Shown: positions 43,447 to 54,914 of the stretch, one piece after another | Layout of the letters: each line of letters begins with the position of its first letter | Position numbering within the stretch: position 1 is the first letter of the stretch | Made by a program: the position numbers and the translations under genes | Assembly: GCA_030272155.1 (NCBI GenBank) | Contig: CP126193.1 | Span: 1,798,001 to 1,862,000 of the forward strand | Origin: Tetradesmus obliquus | Lineage: Eukaryota > Chlorophyta > Chlorophyceae > Sphaeropleales > Scenedesmaceae | Reading direction: 5' to 3' | Length of the DNA stretch: 64,000 nucleotides | The notes under the pieces: generated by a model | The model's database searches: none | What the model saw: the letters and a program-made list of their open reading frames with translations, nothing else | Told to the model about the DNA's origin: nothing

Positions 43447-46400
43447 ATGCATGATGCTTCAAGCTGGCGCACACCTTGTTACACTGAACTGCCTGATGCA
43501 GAATACCGCCTGGTCGCCAAAAAGGGCGAGGGCACATTCAGCGAGGTGCTGAAAGCGCAGTGCATCAAGAATGGCAAGTACGTTGCCATCAAGTGCATGA
43601 AGAATCACTTTGACAGCTTGGACCAGGTGCGTGGCAGCACTGGCAGAAAACTGCAGAAGCAGCCTGCAGTGCAGTGCTGTGGGCTCAGCAGCCTCCGCTG
43701 CTGCTGAGCTGCAGTGGCATGCATCCCATGGCTGCTGGTCTGTTGCACAGCGACAGCAGCACCAGTAGAAGCAGCCACAGCAAAATAGCAACAGCAGCAG
43801 CTGGAAAGCTTCTGGCAATCTGACAGAGCTGTTGGTTCCAGGTTTGGTGTTGATATGCTGGTGGCCTTCTGTCACCGCCAGTGGTAGCATAAGCACTGTG
43901 GGCCAACACCGGAATATGCAGCTGCTGTTGCTCATGACCGCAAAGTGGATACATCCCAAGCCGCTTTCCATCCTGCCCGCCCAGCCTGGAGTACACAGCT
44001 GCCTGCTGCTGCTTCTGCTGCTTCTGCTGCTGCTGCTTCTGCAGGTGAATAACTTGCGTGAGATTCAGGCGCTGCGGCGGCTGTCGCCGCACCCCCACAT
44101 CATACAGCTGCTGGAGGTGCTGTATGACCAGCCGACAGGCCGGCTGGCGCTCGTGTTTGAGCTCATGGTGCGCTGGTCTGCAAGCAGCAGCAGACGCACA
44201 GCAGCAGCAGACACAGGCTTTATACTTAATCAGCGCCCCACGTATTGCGCATCACTGTAACATGTTGCAGCTCAGCACGCAGAGTTGTGCAGCGGGGCAA
44301 CATGCAGTAGCTGCCACAGTCTGCGGTAGCTGTGATGTGGCTGCTTATGTACGGCGCAGCTTGCATGCACCACCGGCAAGCAGTGCAGCCAGCAGCTGTG
44401 GTTCTAGTGACTCGGGGATGAATGCAGCTGCCCCTAGTAGCTGAGATGTGGCGGCTGTTCTTGCAGGACATGAACATATATGAGCTCATCAGGGGCCGGC
44501 GGCACTATGTCGCTGAGGACCGCGTACGCTCGTACCTGTACCAGCTGATGAAGTCGCTGGACCACATGCACAGGAATGGCATTTTCCACAGGTGCGCCTG
44601 CGACAGCACTGGTCCAACACCTGCAGCAGTCAATGCTACAACTGGCTGCGAAGCGTTGTCACAGCAGCTGCAATACACAGCATCAGCAGCTGGCAGAGTT
44701 TGTTTCAGCACGCGATTCTGTGCAGCATGAGGAGTGGTTAGTAAACTTCATGTATGGATGATGCTGCATGCTGCAGGGACATCAAGCCGGAAAACATCCT
44801 GATCATGGATGACTGCTTGAAGCTGGCAGACTTTGGCAGCTGCAGGGGCATCTACAGCAAGCAGCCGTACACAGAGTACATCTCAACACGATGGTGAGCA
44901 GCCTGCCGCATGTGGCTCATTGCAGCTGGCTTTGTGACATGAAGAGCAGCTGCGCATGTGACAAACAGCAGGATGTACCAGCAGGTTGTTGCAATGGCTT
45001 GTTGTAGTGCAAAGCATCAAACTCTTTGCTGGAAGACAGCAGCGGCAGCCTGCAATGGTTGACGTGATCCACTCATACGCGTTCAGTGTCGTGTCTCTCA
45101 CTCCAAGGGCCTCGGCTTGGGATGTATCCGCCACACCCGCAATCACCCCGCAGGTATCGTGCGCCGGAGTGCCTGCTGACTGACGGCTACTACAACTACA
45201 AGATGGACATGTGGGGCGTGGGCTGCGTCATGTTTGAGGTGGTGGCGCTGTACCCGCTCTTCCCAGGTGGGTGGGGTGGCAGCACAGCCTGCACAGCCAT
45301 GCAGCTGCTCTGCCACTGCAACAGGTGGAAATGGAAGCGCTGATCGCCACTGACGGCCACACATATTTTCATCGCAGTGCAGTGCAAGCGTGCCGTATAG
45401 TTGCTGGCAGTTGCAGCAGCCGCTGTTAGCAGTGATGCACTACACTGCGCTTGGGTGACTGGCTTGCAGGCAACAACGAGCTGGACCAGATCCAGAAGAT
45501 CCACGCCATCATGGGCACGCCGCCACCCGAGCTGCTGGCCAAGCTGAAGAAGCGCTCCTGCCACTCCTCCTCCTTTGACTTCCCCGCCTGCGAGGGCAGC
45601 GGACTGGCCAAGCTGCTGAGTCACGTGCACCCTGAGTGCGCTGACCTCATCAGCAAGCTGCTGGCGTACAACCCCGACGAGCGGCTCAGCGCGCGGCAGG
45701 TGTGGAGGCAGCTGTGTCGGCGACCGAGCACATGACCGTGCAGCCTTGGGTTGTTGGAGCCGAGTAAGCTGCATGTGCATTGCAGGAGCCGGCACTTCAA
45801 GCATGGACTGGGCCTGCTAGAAAACGAATGCACGAAGCATGTGCCAGAGAAGGGTGCGCAGTCATGCGTTTGAATGACACTTCAGCATGATTCTTTTTAT
45901 CTACTGTTGTGGCTGCAGGCGCTGCGGCACCCTTACTTCAGGGATCTGCGGGACCAGGAGAAGCGGCTGCGGGCAGCTATGCAGCCGGACATCGCAGGCA
46001 GCTACCTGGCAATGTGAGCGCCAGCTGCAGCAGCATAAACTGGCGGTGCGGGGTTTTCCTTCAGGGTTCTGGACTGTGTTCAGGCAGCAGAGATGCTTGT
46101 GCGTTAGCGCCATGCTGTGTACATATTATGCTGATGCAGCGGTGTCATGTTCTGCTTCTGCTGCTGCAGGGACAGTGACAGGGGCAGCCATGCAACAGCT
46201 GCAATGGGCCAAGCACTGTCTGCTGACGGCCTGCTGCCAGCTGACAGCGGCCTCAGTGAGCTGCAAGCTGACGCAGTGCAGCAGCCAGCTTTGAGCAGCT
46301 TCACAACAGCCGTGCGTGTTTCAAATGGAGCGCCGGCAGCTGCTGCAGAGCACGCAGGCGGTGGTGCAGCAGCAGGGAAGAGCCTGCCAGCGATCACTGG

Positions 46401-47765
46401 CAGCAGTATGAAGGTGCACGGGCATGGGCAGCAGCAACAGCAGGGCTCGCACCCCATGCACCACCAGCATTTGCAGCAGCAGCCGCAGCAACAGCAGCAG
46501 CAGGCGCTGCAGCAGCAGCTAGAAGGCCTTCACATCACAGGGGCAGCCACGATGCGTGACAAAGAGGGCTCCCTAGGCTTGCTAGCTGGCGAGGTGTCTG
46601 CTGCGTCTGCTGCGCTGCATGTGCCTGGCCTGGGCGTGCAAGCCAGCATGGACAGTATATGGGAGGAGGGCAGTGAGATGATAGGCGCTGCAGCAGGCTC
46701 AGGGCCTGGCCAGCTGCTGCCGCCACTGCTGAGCAAGGCAGCTGCTGCCAGCCATCAGCAGCTGCAGCAGCAGCAAGCGCAGCAGCAGGCGCAACCTAGG
46801 CGCAGCAGCTACCTTGGTCAGGTGAGCACTGCGGCCTGCGCAGCAATCGTGGTGACCTGCAGACGTACTGTCCTGCTGCACATCATTGTGCTGTTGTGTT
46901 CGGCAGTGCCCATTTCGTGCCGCCTTCCCTTTCCACAATCCAGGCTGTGCTCATGCTCTTGCTGCTGTTTCTGCGTGTGCAGGGCACACGGCAGCAGCCG
47001 CCGCAACAAGGCAGCAGCATCAAAGCAGCAGCGGCAGCTGGCAGCCATCACCATGCGGGCCAGGGCTACAGCAACCACAGCCACAGCAGCAACGCCAGCA
47101 ACGCCCTGGCTGCCAAGGCCAGCATGATGCAGAGCCAAGCAGCTCGCGGCGCAGCAGCTGGCAACCCTGGCATACAGGTGTCCAGTGCCAGGTGAGCCGT
47201 ACAGCGCAAGTTGAATTCATTCTTATGCAAGCTCTGCTGGCTCAGAGGTGTTGGTCAGGGGTCAGCGGCTGCATGCATACATGAACAGCTGGCCCAGAGA
47301 CAGCCGAGAGTTGGCCAGCGGACCCGGCTTGCATTCCGGAGCAATGCTTGCGTGTTTGACACGCATGACCTTGCGCCAGCGCCAGCTGTGTGCCTCATGC
47401 TCAAGCCACCAGCAGAGATGACAGCTGAAGGGCTCTGATTCAGCTCCCAGGCTGAGGCTCCAGCTGCCTGACAGTGTGTTTAAAGCATTTCTGGCATCTG
47501 CGTGCCTGCCTGACGGCGCTGTCTGATGCCTTGCAGGTACAGCAAGCACGGCATTGGCAGCACCAGCAGCAGCAGCCTGCAGGCTCCCGGCAGCTTGGCC
47601 AGCAGCATGACCAATGTGTCCAGCCTGCAGGTCAGCAGCAAGTATGGCAGAGCCATGGGCGGCGGCGGCGGCGCAGCGGCAGCAGGGGGTGCTGCTGGTG
47701 GTGCAGCAAGCAGCAGCCGAAAGCATGTGGGGACGTATGTCAGCCCGTATGCACAGCGGCGGTAG
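43447..47765 (+). CDS. LF4: MOK/LF4-type MAP kinase-like flagellar length kinase, 10 exons
   Basis: Ser/Thr kinase of the RCK (MAK/ICK/MOK) group; Chlamydomonas LF4 shortens flagella and its loss gives long ones. Exons: 43447-43626, 44045-44167, 44467-44591, 44777-44893, 45154-45266, 45470-45699, 45919-46013, 46170-46821, 46983-47191, 47537-47765; 690 aa. Kinase domain about 20-330: Gly loop KGEGTFSEV, Lys49 (VAIKCMK), HRDIKPEN with Asp144, DFG at 161-163, TEY activation motif at 175-177, [15 protein letters not shown]. The blocks [23 protein letters not shown] and [16 protein letters not shown] are specific to MOK/LF4. A long Gln/Ala/Ser-rich low-complexity tail (about 330-690) follows, as in the algal enzyme. 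Start: first in-frame Met of the exon, 19 residues before the kinase core; a short N-terminal exon upstream cannot be excluded. Confidence 0.96.
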
Positions 47766-47850
47766 CCAAGCTATGATGTATCCACCGTTGCCAGCGAAGC
47801 GCAGGCTGCACCCATTTGCTGCTGTGCAGCTGTCCCTATGCTGCTGGAAT

Positions 47851-47855
47851 TGTAA
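47851..47855 (+). terminator. TGTAA poly(A) signal of LF4
   Basis: TGTAA 86 nt after the LF4 stop codon, a typical algal distance. Confidence 0.5.
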
Positions 47856-48277
47856 ACCCAACCCTGCAACTATGAATCTCGTGCTTGAACTGGTTATGTA
47901 AGTTGCTGCTCCGCAGCAGCACTGGTTGCTGCAGGCTTGCTGCACCATGGTTACGTTGTACCGCATGTACTGCTGCCGCTCAGCAGGCTTGCCTTCTTGT
48001 GTGCTAGCAGACGTGCTGGCTGCTGACAGAAGCTGGAAGGTGTGGTTCAGCCTTGAAGGCTGTCACGTGTGTAATGTTTTAGGGCCCAGCTGGTGCACAA
48101 GTTGTGCTGCACATAACAGGTGCATCACTGGTGCATAAGTCAAGTGCAAGATGTCGGCAGGAATAGTCTTAAGAATGAGGGAGGCCTCTAAATCCTTAAA
48201 ATACTTCTGATCCTACACGGCTGGCATGGCAGCACAGTGAACAGGTCGCCCGCCCGTCCTTTTTACGATAGCTTGCT
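47856..48277 (+). other. LF4 / F-box intergenic region
   Basis: About 0.4 kb between same-strand genes; should hold the F-box gene promoter. Nothing specific is recognised. Confidence 0.4.
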
Positions 48278-50523
48278 ATGGGCGAGCTGTTTGGCTCCTC
48301 CGTCAAGAGCCTGCTGCAGCAAGACCCTCCTCCGGTATGCAACACAAGAAGCAGCGCCATCCGGGCTGTGCAGCGCGTTTTGCATTGACAGCAGCAGAGC
48401 ACAGCAGACCAACTGAAGCCTTCCCAAGCCATCAGCACCACCACCTTGCCCATCAGACCATGCGGGATATCAAAACCAAGTTTTAGCTGGGTTTACTGCT
48501 TCAGCAGGATGCCTGCTTGTTCCACCAGATGCAGTTCTCTGTAACACATTGCACCTCGCTGCTTGCTGCAGGTGCCCAATGAAGCGGAGCTGCTAGATGC
48601 AGTGGTACAGAAGGTTGGACCTTTTGCAGACAGGGACAAACTCTGCTACCACATCCGTATATCAGCTGGCAAGGTGCACTGGGCAGGTGAGCAGCTGCCA
48701 TACACTGCTGCGTGCTTCGTTCTCTGATAGTACAGGCAGCCACTGCCGCAGTGGCAAAGCGGCTTTGTGTCTTACACATCACTGCACTTGCTTTATCTTA
48801 AGCTGAGAGTGAAGCTCATCCCCCTGTTCCTGGGTGCAGGTGAAGTGTCTCATTGTGTGCCTACTGTTGCTGCTGCTGCTGCTGCCCATGTGTGCGCTGT
48901 TGTTGTGCAGTGAACTCGTATTTCCGCAGCATCCTTGCAACAGCCTGGCCAGCCAGGGAGGACTTTGACAGCAAGGCCAGCAGCAGCCAGCAGCAGCAGG
49001 CAACAGCAGACAGGCAAACTGCAGAAGACGTAGCTGCACACGCTGCAGCTACAGTGCCAGCCACCACAGCTGGTAGCTTCTCAGGCAACGCAGACAGCAG
49101 ACAGCAGCAGCAGGCGGCAGGCAGCAGCAGCTGCGGAGCAAGCAGTGGCAACACAGCACAGCAGCCTAGTGAAGCATGTTTGGAAACGTGCTGCTGCTCC
49201 GCTGATGCTACAGGGGCACCAGCAGACGCACCTAGCTCAGCAGCAGCTGCAGCAGCTGCTGCTGCCTCCCCTGCAGTGCAACTTGACGCGCTGCCTGGCA
49301 GTGTGTTAGAGTGTGTGCTTTTATATCTGGAGCTGCCGTGCCTGCTGCATGCAGCTGCTAGCTGCAAGGCACTGCACAGGGCAGCACAATCAGAGCAGCT
49401 CTGGCGGCAGCTGTTCCTGCAGCGCTGGGGCGCTGTGCTCTTCCCTACCAGCAAGCACAGCTGCAGGGTGATCAGCAGCAGGGGGGCTGCTGGCCGTGCT
49501 GCTGTGGGCAGGGATGCTGGTTATGGTGTGCGTGGTCCCATTGATGCACGTAGCGCTGGAGCGGCAGCAGCAGCAGCAGCAGCAGCAGCAGCTGCTGCAG
49601 AGGGCGTGCATGGCGCTTACGGCACTGGCAGCAGCGGTCGACAACAGTCAACAACAGCAGCAGCGGCAGCAAGGGTGGGCGACGTGGTGAAGGCAGGCAG
49701 CAGTACAGCAGGCAGGTTGGCTAGCAGACATGCTCCAGCTTGCAGCAGCAGCGACAGCGCTGCCTTTGTTAGCCGGTGGACTGGCAGCTGCCTAGCTGGG
49801 CCAGCTCCCCTGCCAGCTGCTGGCGGCGCCAGCAGCAGTAGCGGTCCACTGCATGCACTGCCTTCGCCGCTGCTGCCGAACCAACAACAGCAGCAGCAGC
49901 AGCAAAAACATCAGCAACTCGCAGCGCAGCCTGCAGCAGCAGGCACCAGGTGTTTGTCTTCGCAACAGGCGGCTACCGCTGCGAACAGCACTGGCGCCGG
50001 CAGGCGCAGCTGCGGCTGCCCATGCGGCAGCCCCGCAGTGCTGCCAGCAGCAGCACCCAGTGGCAGCTGGCGCCTGCAGTACAAGCAGCAGCACAGCTAC
50101 CAGTCGGTGCGGCGCTGCCCCAAGTGTGGCGAGGCGACAGTTGTGCCCATTGTGTATGGCTTTCCGAGTGGCCCGCTGCTGGCTGGCATGGGGCTGAAGC
50201 GGTTGGTGCTGGGCGGCGACCATTTGATAGACAGCTGCCATGTGTGGGCCTGCAGTGGTTGCAGGAGCTGCTTCAGGTTCTTCCCGTATGCAGATGTGCA
50301 GCTGTGGCTGCAGGATGATGAGGCGCAGCAGCGCTGGGACCAGGCACGGGCAGCAGCAGGCCGCAGCAGCGGCAGGCGTGGGGCCGGGGGCGGCGCTGCT
50401 GCTGCTGGCAGTGGCAGCGAGCAGCAGGGTGGGCGGGAGGCTGGGGATGATGCTGCGGATGTGGCGCAGGCAGATGCAGCAGCAGCTGCAGCGGGGTTCC
50501 CCAGGTATACGTATGAGCTGTAG
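48278..50523 (+). CDS. F-box protein with C-terminal Cys-rich (zinc-ribbon-like) domain, 3 exons
   Basis: Exons 48278-48334, 48572-48686, 48911-50523; 594 aa. Residues about 1-75 are conserved-looking (ELLDAVVQKVGPFADRDKL, VNSYFRSILATAWPAREDF). An F-box follows near 182-230: LDALPGSVLECVLLYLELP, SEQLWRQLFLQRWG. F-box proteins recruit targets to SCF ubiquitin ligases by binding SKP1. Long Ala/Ser/Gln low-complexity spacers separate it from a C-terminal block with RRCPKCGEATVVPIVYGFP and CHVWACSGCRSC, two Cys pairs spaced like a zinc ribbon. The combination is one I cannot match to a named protein. Substrate unknown. Part of the low-complexity middle could be an unrecognised intron, since the whole of it stays open. 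Confidence 0.7.
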
Positions 50524-50607
50524 CAGGGTTATGATGGCAGTAACTGTTATTTGACTGGTTGACTGGCAGCTTGCTGTGCAAATGTGCTGTGTCCAGCTTA
50601 GGCTCTG

Positions 50608-50612
50608 TGTAA
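50608..50612 (+). terminator. TGTAA poly(A) signal of F-box gene
   Basis: TGTAA 85 nt after the stop codon. Confidence 0.5.
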
Positions 50613-50852
50613 GTTGCTTGTTGGCTTCTGTTGCGGTTATCGTGATACAAAGCGCTTGAGCTGCTGTTGACACCTTGCTTGCTTGCATCATTGCTGCCAA
50701 CTCAGCAGCGCCACATTGGCAGTTCAGAGCACGCTCGTTGATCCAGTCCCGATCAAGTGCTCAAGTACAGTCAAACTTACAGCTTTGAGGCGAGATTAAG
50801 GCAGAACCGTGCTACTGCACTCTACAGCCCAAATCATTGCAGACTTGCAGAC

Positions 50853-50951
50853 ATGATTGGAGCCTACCTGGCATCGTTTGCCGCTGTTATGGTTGCACTA
50901 GCAGTCTACACAAAGCTTGTGATAAAGCCAGTCCTGGATCGCTACGCCTAA
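50853..50951 (+). CDS. Possible 32-aa single-pass membrane peptide
   Basis: ATG at 50853 opens a 33-codon frame (stop included): MIGAYLASFAAVMVALAVYT then a short basic tail KLVIKPVLDRYA. Most of it is one membrane helix. The frame is open further upstream to 50757. It ends 24 bp before the start codon of the 419-aa gene, so it could be an independent short gene, an upstream ORF in that gene's leader, or chance. Not matched to a family. Confidence 0.35.
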   Translation: MIGAYLASFAAVMVALAVYTKLVIKPVLDRYA

Positions 50952-50975
50952 AGGCAGGATGGGCCGAGGCGCACA

Positions 50976-51702
50976 ATGGATGAAAACACTCGTCCGGAGG
51001 ATGTGCTTTCACAGGAGATCCTGCGAAAGCTAAAACTAGTGAGTTGAATAGCCGATACACAGTGCCAAGCGCAGTCACAGCGCATCTGCTGGGCGTTACC
51101 AACAGCAGCCAGCAACAACTGTCTGCCTGCAGGCAACAGAAGCAGAAACCAAGGAGGATCGCGAGATCATCTGTGAGGAGGTGTTTTGCGACATCACTGG
51201 GCAGTTAGACTTCATTGCCAAAGGTTAGGAGCAGACTGCCACCAGCAGACAGCAGCAGAACAGTAGCCAACACTGCACAACTTCGGCAGTCTGCCATGTA
51301 CAAAGCAGCCAGGTTTCCGCATCAGACCGTGCTGTTTCAGGATGCTGGGATCAAATGAAGTCTTTGGAACCTGGTCCAATGTTTGCTCGGACGCATTCAA
51401 GCAGCAGCGCAGCTGGTGTTGAGCACTGCCAAACAGCAGCTGATAGCAGCAAGTATGATGCTTCTCGTCACCCTTTGACATTGTAATCACCAGCAACCGA
51501 CAATGAGCCTCACCAGTTAGCTGGCATTGGTTGTCAGTGGATGGTAAGGTTGATGATGATAAGCAGCCCTCGGGATGCGCTGATCAGACCTGCCTGTGCA
51601 TGCTTCCACATGCAGAGCGGTTGCACGTGAACCACTCAGGACCCGTCTGCTTCTATGAAGTGCTAGCACCCTACTACTTCCAGGTGTGCGGCAGGCGCAG
51701 GC

Positions 51703-51735
<33 letters not shown>

Positions 51736-54700
51736 GCGCCAGCAGCAGCGGCAGCAGCAGCAGAACAGCCATTTGGCGTGCATTGCAACATGCAAAATGC
51801 ATGGTGTGCGTGACAGCACCAGCAGCGCGCGGCGATACTCAGTGTGGCAAAGACTGTGTGACACCAACGTCCTGCGTGTATGTTGCTTGGCAAGCCAGCG
51901 CAGCAGCCTCAAGCCAGCATGTCTTGAATGCAGGGGGATGGTGTTGCAAGTCTGCTGTGACACGGGTGCACCCGGTACTGACCGGCCATTGCTCGTCTGT
52001 TGTGGCGTGCTGTGCTGTGGCTCATGCTGTGCAGAACAATGTGGCGGCAGACACGCTGCTGTACTTCTGCAAGCGGCTGTGGGGCCTGCCCTACCTGGCG
52101 CCTACCTTTGCGCTGCTGCTGCACAGGTACCCCTTGTTCAACCAGCAAAGCAGCAGCAGCAACAGCAGCACGCACACACAGCAGCCATGGCATGCACCAG
52201 GACTGGCTGCAATCAGCGGTAGCTTGCTGGTGCACTTGCAGACTGCATGAGCAGCAAATGCATTTTGGAGTGCAACAGCCGCCAATGAATCACACTGATT
52301 GATGCTGGCGCATTCGGCAATGCCAGCAGCAATCACACACAAAGCAAGTAGGGGCGTTTGAGAGGTACAAGCATTGACACTTCATGTGGCTGCTCTGTCA
52401 ACTGTATTGATCTGTTGTGAAGGTGGCTGCTGCTGCGGCGGGAGGCAGGCGGCATTGAGCAGCGGCAGAAGCATGTCAACGTACTCATGTATGGTGAGCA
52501 GCAGCAAGGCTCAGCAAACGCCAGGATGCTGCAGGTGCTGCGCAGCACAGCTGCAGTGGCAGTACTTGTCATGCAGCTGTCCAGCAGCAGCGGCCTTCCT
52601 GCTGCGGGATGTGGTACCTGCTACATTTCAGCTGGGCTAGCGCTGTGTTTTGCAGCTGCTTGCCCTCTGCACGTAATGTATGCATGGACAGTCGCGTCAT
52701 CACCTCATCAGTGTCATCAATGCCCCGCAGCGCCTCCTTGAAACACCATGCCAAGCACCACTTGCCCTGATCTGTCTGCCAATACAAGAACCGTCAGTTC
52801 TCTCATCTGACAGGCCAGCTGTGCAAATTGTGCTCCTCGTCTCTCCCTTCCACGTGCAGGCAGCCGCCAGCTGTTCCTGGGTGATGTGCAGAGCGGGATC
52901 AAGAAGTTTGCCGCACTCTTCGGCTTCTTGAGCCAAGGGGTGGTGCTGTCGCCCAACAGGCAGCACCTGGACCAGCTGCCGGCGCAGGCGAGAGAGACGC
53001 TGCTGGCGGTGGTGGCGGCATACACGCCCTACTACACGCCACCCGCGGTGAGCATGATGTCACGCAGCAACTGCGTGCTACTCGACGCCAGTTGAAGACA
53101 AGTCATCATGGGGATTGATATTGCCATGCAACATTGTGTGTGAACGTGGATGTGTGTTTGATTGGTTGCCATGTTATGTGCGATGAGGGAGCCAGTGCAT
53201 CGGGGGTGTTTTTGTCACTTGGCAGGCATTTTGTTGGCAGGGAGACGCTGCTGGCAGTGGTGGCGGCATACACGCCCTACTACACGCCGCCCGCGGTGAG
53301 CGCCGCACAGATTGCGACAATGAGGGCTCAGTGGGGGAGGTACAGAGTGACGGCTTGCCTGTAGACATAGGGTTAGTCCGAGGCTATGAAGTAGACGAAG
53401 AGTCTGAGATTGGTATCGGCTCATTGATGCCGTCTCTTTTCCCCTCCTGACACACTGCTTTACCTGCCCTGCTGCCTGCTCTTATCTTCACCCGTGCACG
53501 TGCGCCCGTCAGGCTGTGAAGCAGGTGATGGAGGAGTTCCCCTCACCTCTGCACACACTGGCAGAGGGAGGCCACATGCCAGGTGCGCAGTATGCTACTT
53601 GTCTTGAAAGGGCTTGGAACCTGCGTAGAATTTGCAAACGTAATGCAAAAGTGCTCCTTTTTTGCCACTCCTTTGCGTGATTGCTATGGCTTGATTGGTG
53701 ATTTGGTGATGATGCCAGGTGCAAAGCAGCAGCTGCAACGTAGAGCCAGCAGCCATGTGTGCCAGCCGCCTAGGCAGGGCCAGCAGGTGACTGGGGGCGC
53801 CAAAGGGCTCACGTTGCATATGAAGCTGCATGATGACCCACCCAGCACTTGTCACCTGCACCTCTACAGTGCAATACCTGCTGCTGTCTCCAGCACTCAT
53901 CATGCTGCTGCTTGTCCTCCCTCCGCCGCCGCCGCTGCTGCTGCTGCTGCTGCTGCAGGCGAGGGCGCGGACTTCCTGCTGGGTGAGGTCACTGACACCA
54001 TCAGCCGCGTGCGCACCGAGCAGGGCCTGCTCACCTACCTGCACTGCCTCAAAGCGCTAGGAGGGGCGCACCACCTCAAGTCGCTCAAGGCCATCACACG
54101 GCTGCGGCTGCAGAGCGAGCTGTACAGCCTCACCTCGCCAGGTGGGTGGCAGGGTGCAGGGGCAGCTGATGCTGTTCGTTGTTGGCTGCGCTGATTGCGT
54201 GCAGCACATCGCGTCCAGCCAGAGACAGAGCCAGTTAGAGAGCTGTCCAGAGTGGCTGGGAGTAATGGTTTGCTGGTAGTGTGACATGTATGCAACAAGC
54301 GTTGTCTGATCTCGCTGCCACAGCCGGCTCATGACATGCGTGCGTATATGGATGCTGCATGCTCAGCATGGTTGGGGTGGTACCTTGCCTCAGCTGACAT
54401 GCGCAGCAGCTGCACTGCGCCTCCCAAGCGTGCGGTGCGCTATCACTCCCGGAGCACATGCATCACGCAATGCGTCACGCCTGCCTGCAGTGGGCTCGGG
54501 GCCGATGGCGTTAACGCTATGGCTTGATGGCTGATTTGCTGATGCTGCATGCCTGCAGGCGGCCCCTACTATGCGCCGCGCTCGGTGCGCTCCGCTGCGC
54601 TGGAGGTGCTGGACGCGCTGTTCCCCATGGGGCGGCGCAGCCGGCGGCTGGTGCGGTTGGTGTTTCGAATCCTGCACCCCGCGGAGATCCTGGGCGTAGT

Positions 54701-54914
54701 GTTTTTCGTGCTGCTGCTGCCGGTGCGCGTGTGGAGCTGGGCGAGCCGCAAGGCGCTGGGTGGGGTGGCGTGGGCTGTGATGGGTGTGCTGCGGCTGTTT
54801 GGGCTGCTGCGGCTGCTGGGGTGGCATGGCGCCGCTGCTGGGGGTGGGAAGGCTCCGCAGGTTGGGCAGGCAGCGAGGGGCAGGGCGCCTAGGGGCCATG
54901 GTGCGCTGCAGTAG
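50976..54914 (+). CDS. Conserved-looking unknown protein, 419 aa, 9 exons
   Basis: Exons: 50976-51038, 51133-51223, 51538-51683, 52035-52126, 52423-52493, 52860-53047, 53513-53582, 53959-54141, 54559-54914; 1260 nt, exact codons. The N-terminus is acidic and soluble (MDENTRPEDVLSQEILRKLK). The middle is helical with compact conserved-looking blocks (RLWGLPYLAPTFALLLHRWLLL, KKFAALFGFLSQGVVLSP, YTPYYTPPAAVKQVMEEFP, GLLTYLHCLKALGG). Near the C-terminus ILGVVFFVLLLPVRVWSW is a likely membrane helix, followed by more hydrophobic residues and a basic tail. No catalytic motif or signal peptide. Function unknown; I cannot name the family. The open frame continues past exon 3 for 570 bp, so intron 3 retention would still encode protein. 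Intron 6 carries a copy of the exon 6 end. Confidence 0.75.
53242..53301 (+). repeat. Copy of exon 6 3' edge in the 419-aa gene
   Basis: 60 bases match 52994-53053 with few changes, 248 bp downstream, including the donor CCCGCG|GTGAGC. Here the copy is also preceded by an acceptor-like TTGGCAG, so 53241-53295 could splice as a 55-nt cassette exon, which would shift the frame. Confidence 0.85.

Noticed and set aside
49792-50700. 302-codon antisense ORF and a 122-codon alternate-frame ORF inside the F-box gene
   Set aside because: Open because GCA/CAG repeats lack stops in every frame; the chosen frame has the F-box and Cys pairs.
51684-52034. Coding continuation of exon 3 in the 419-aa gene (poly-Ser stretch)
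   Set aside because: Strong GT and AG borders and a low-complexity repeat indicate an in-frame intron; retention remains possible.
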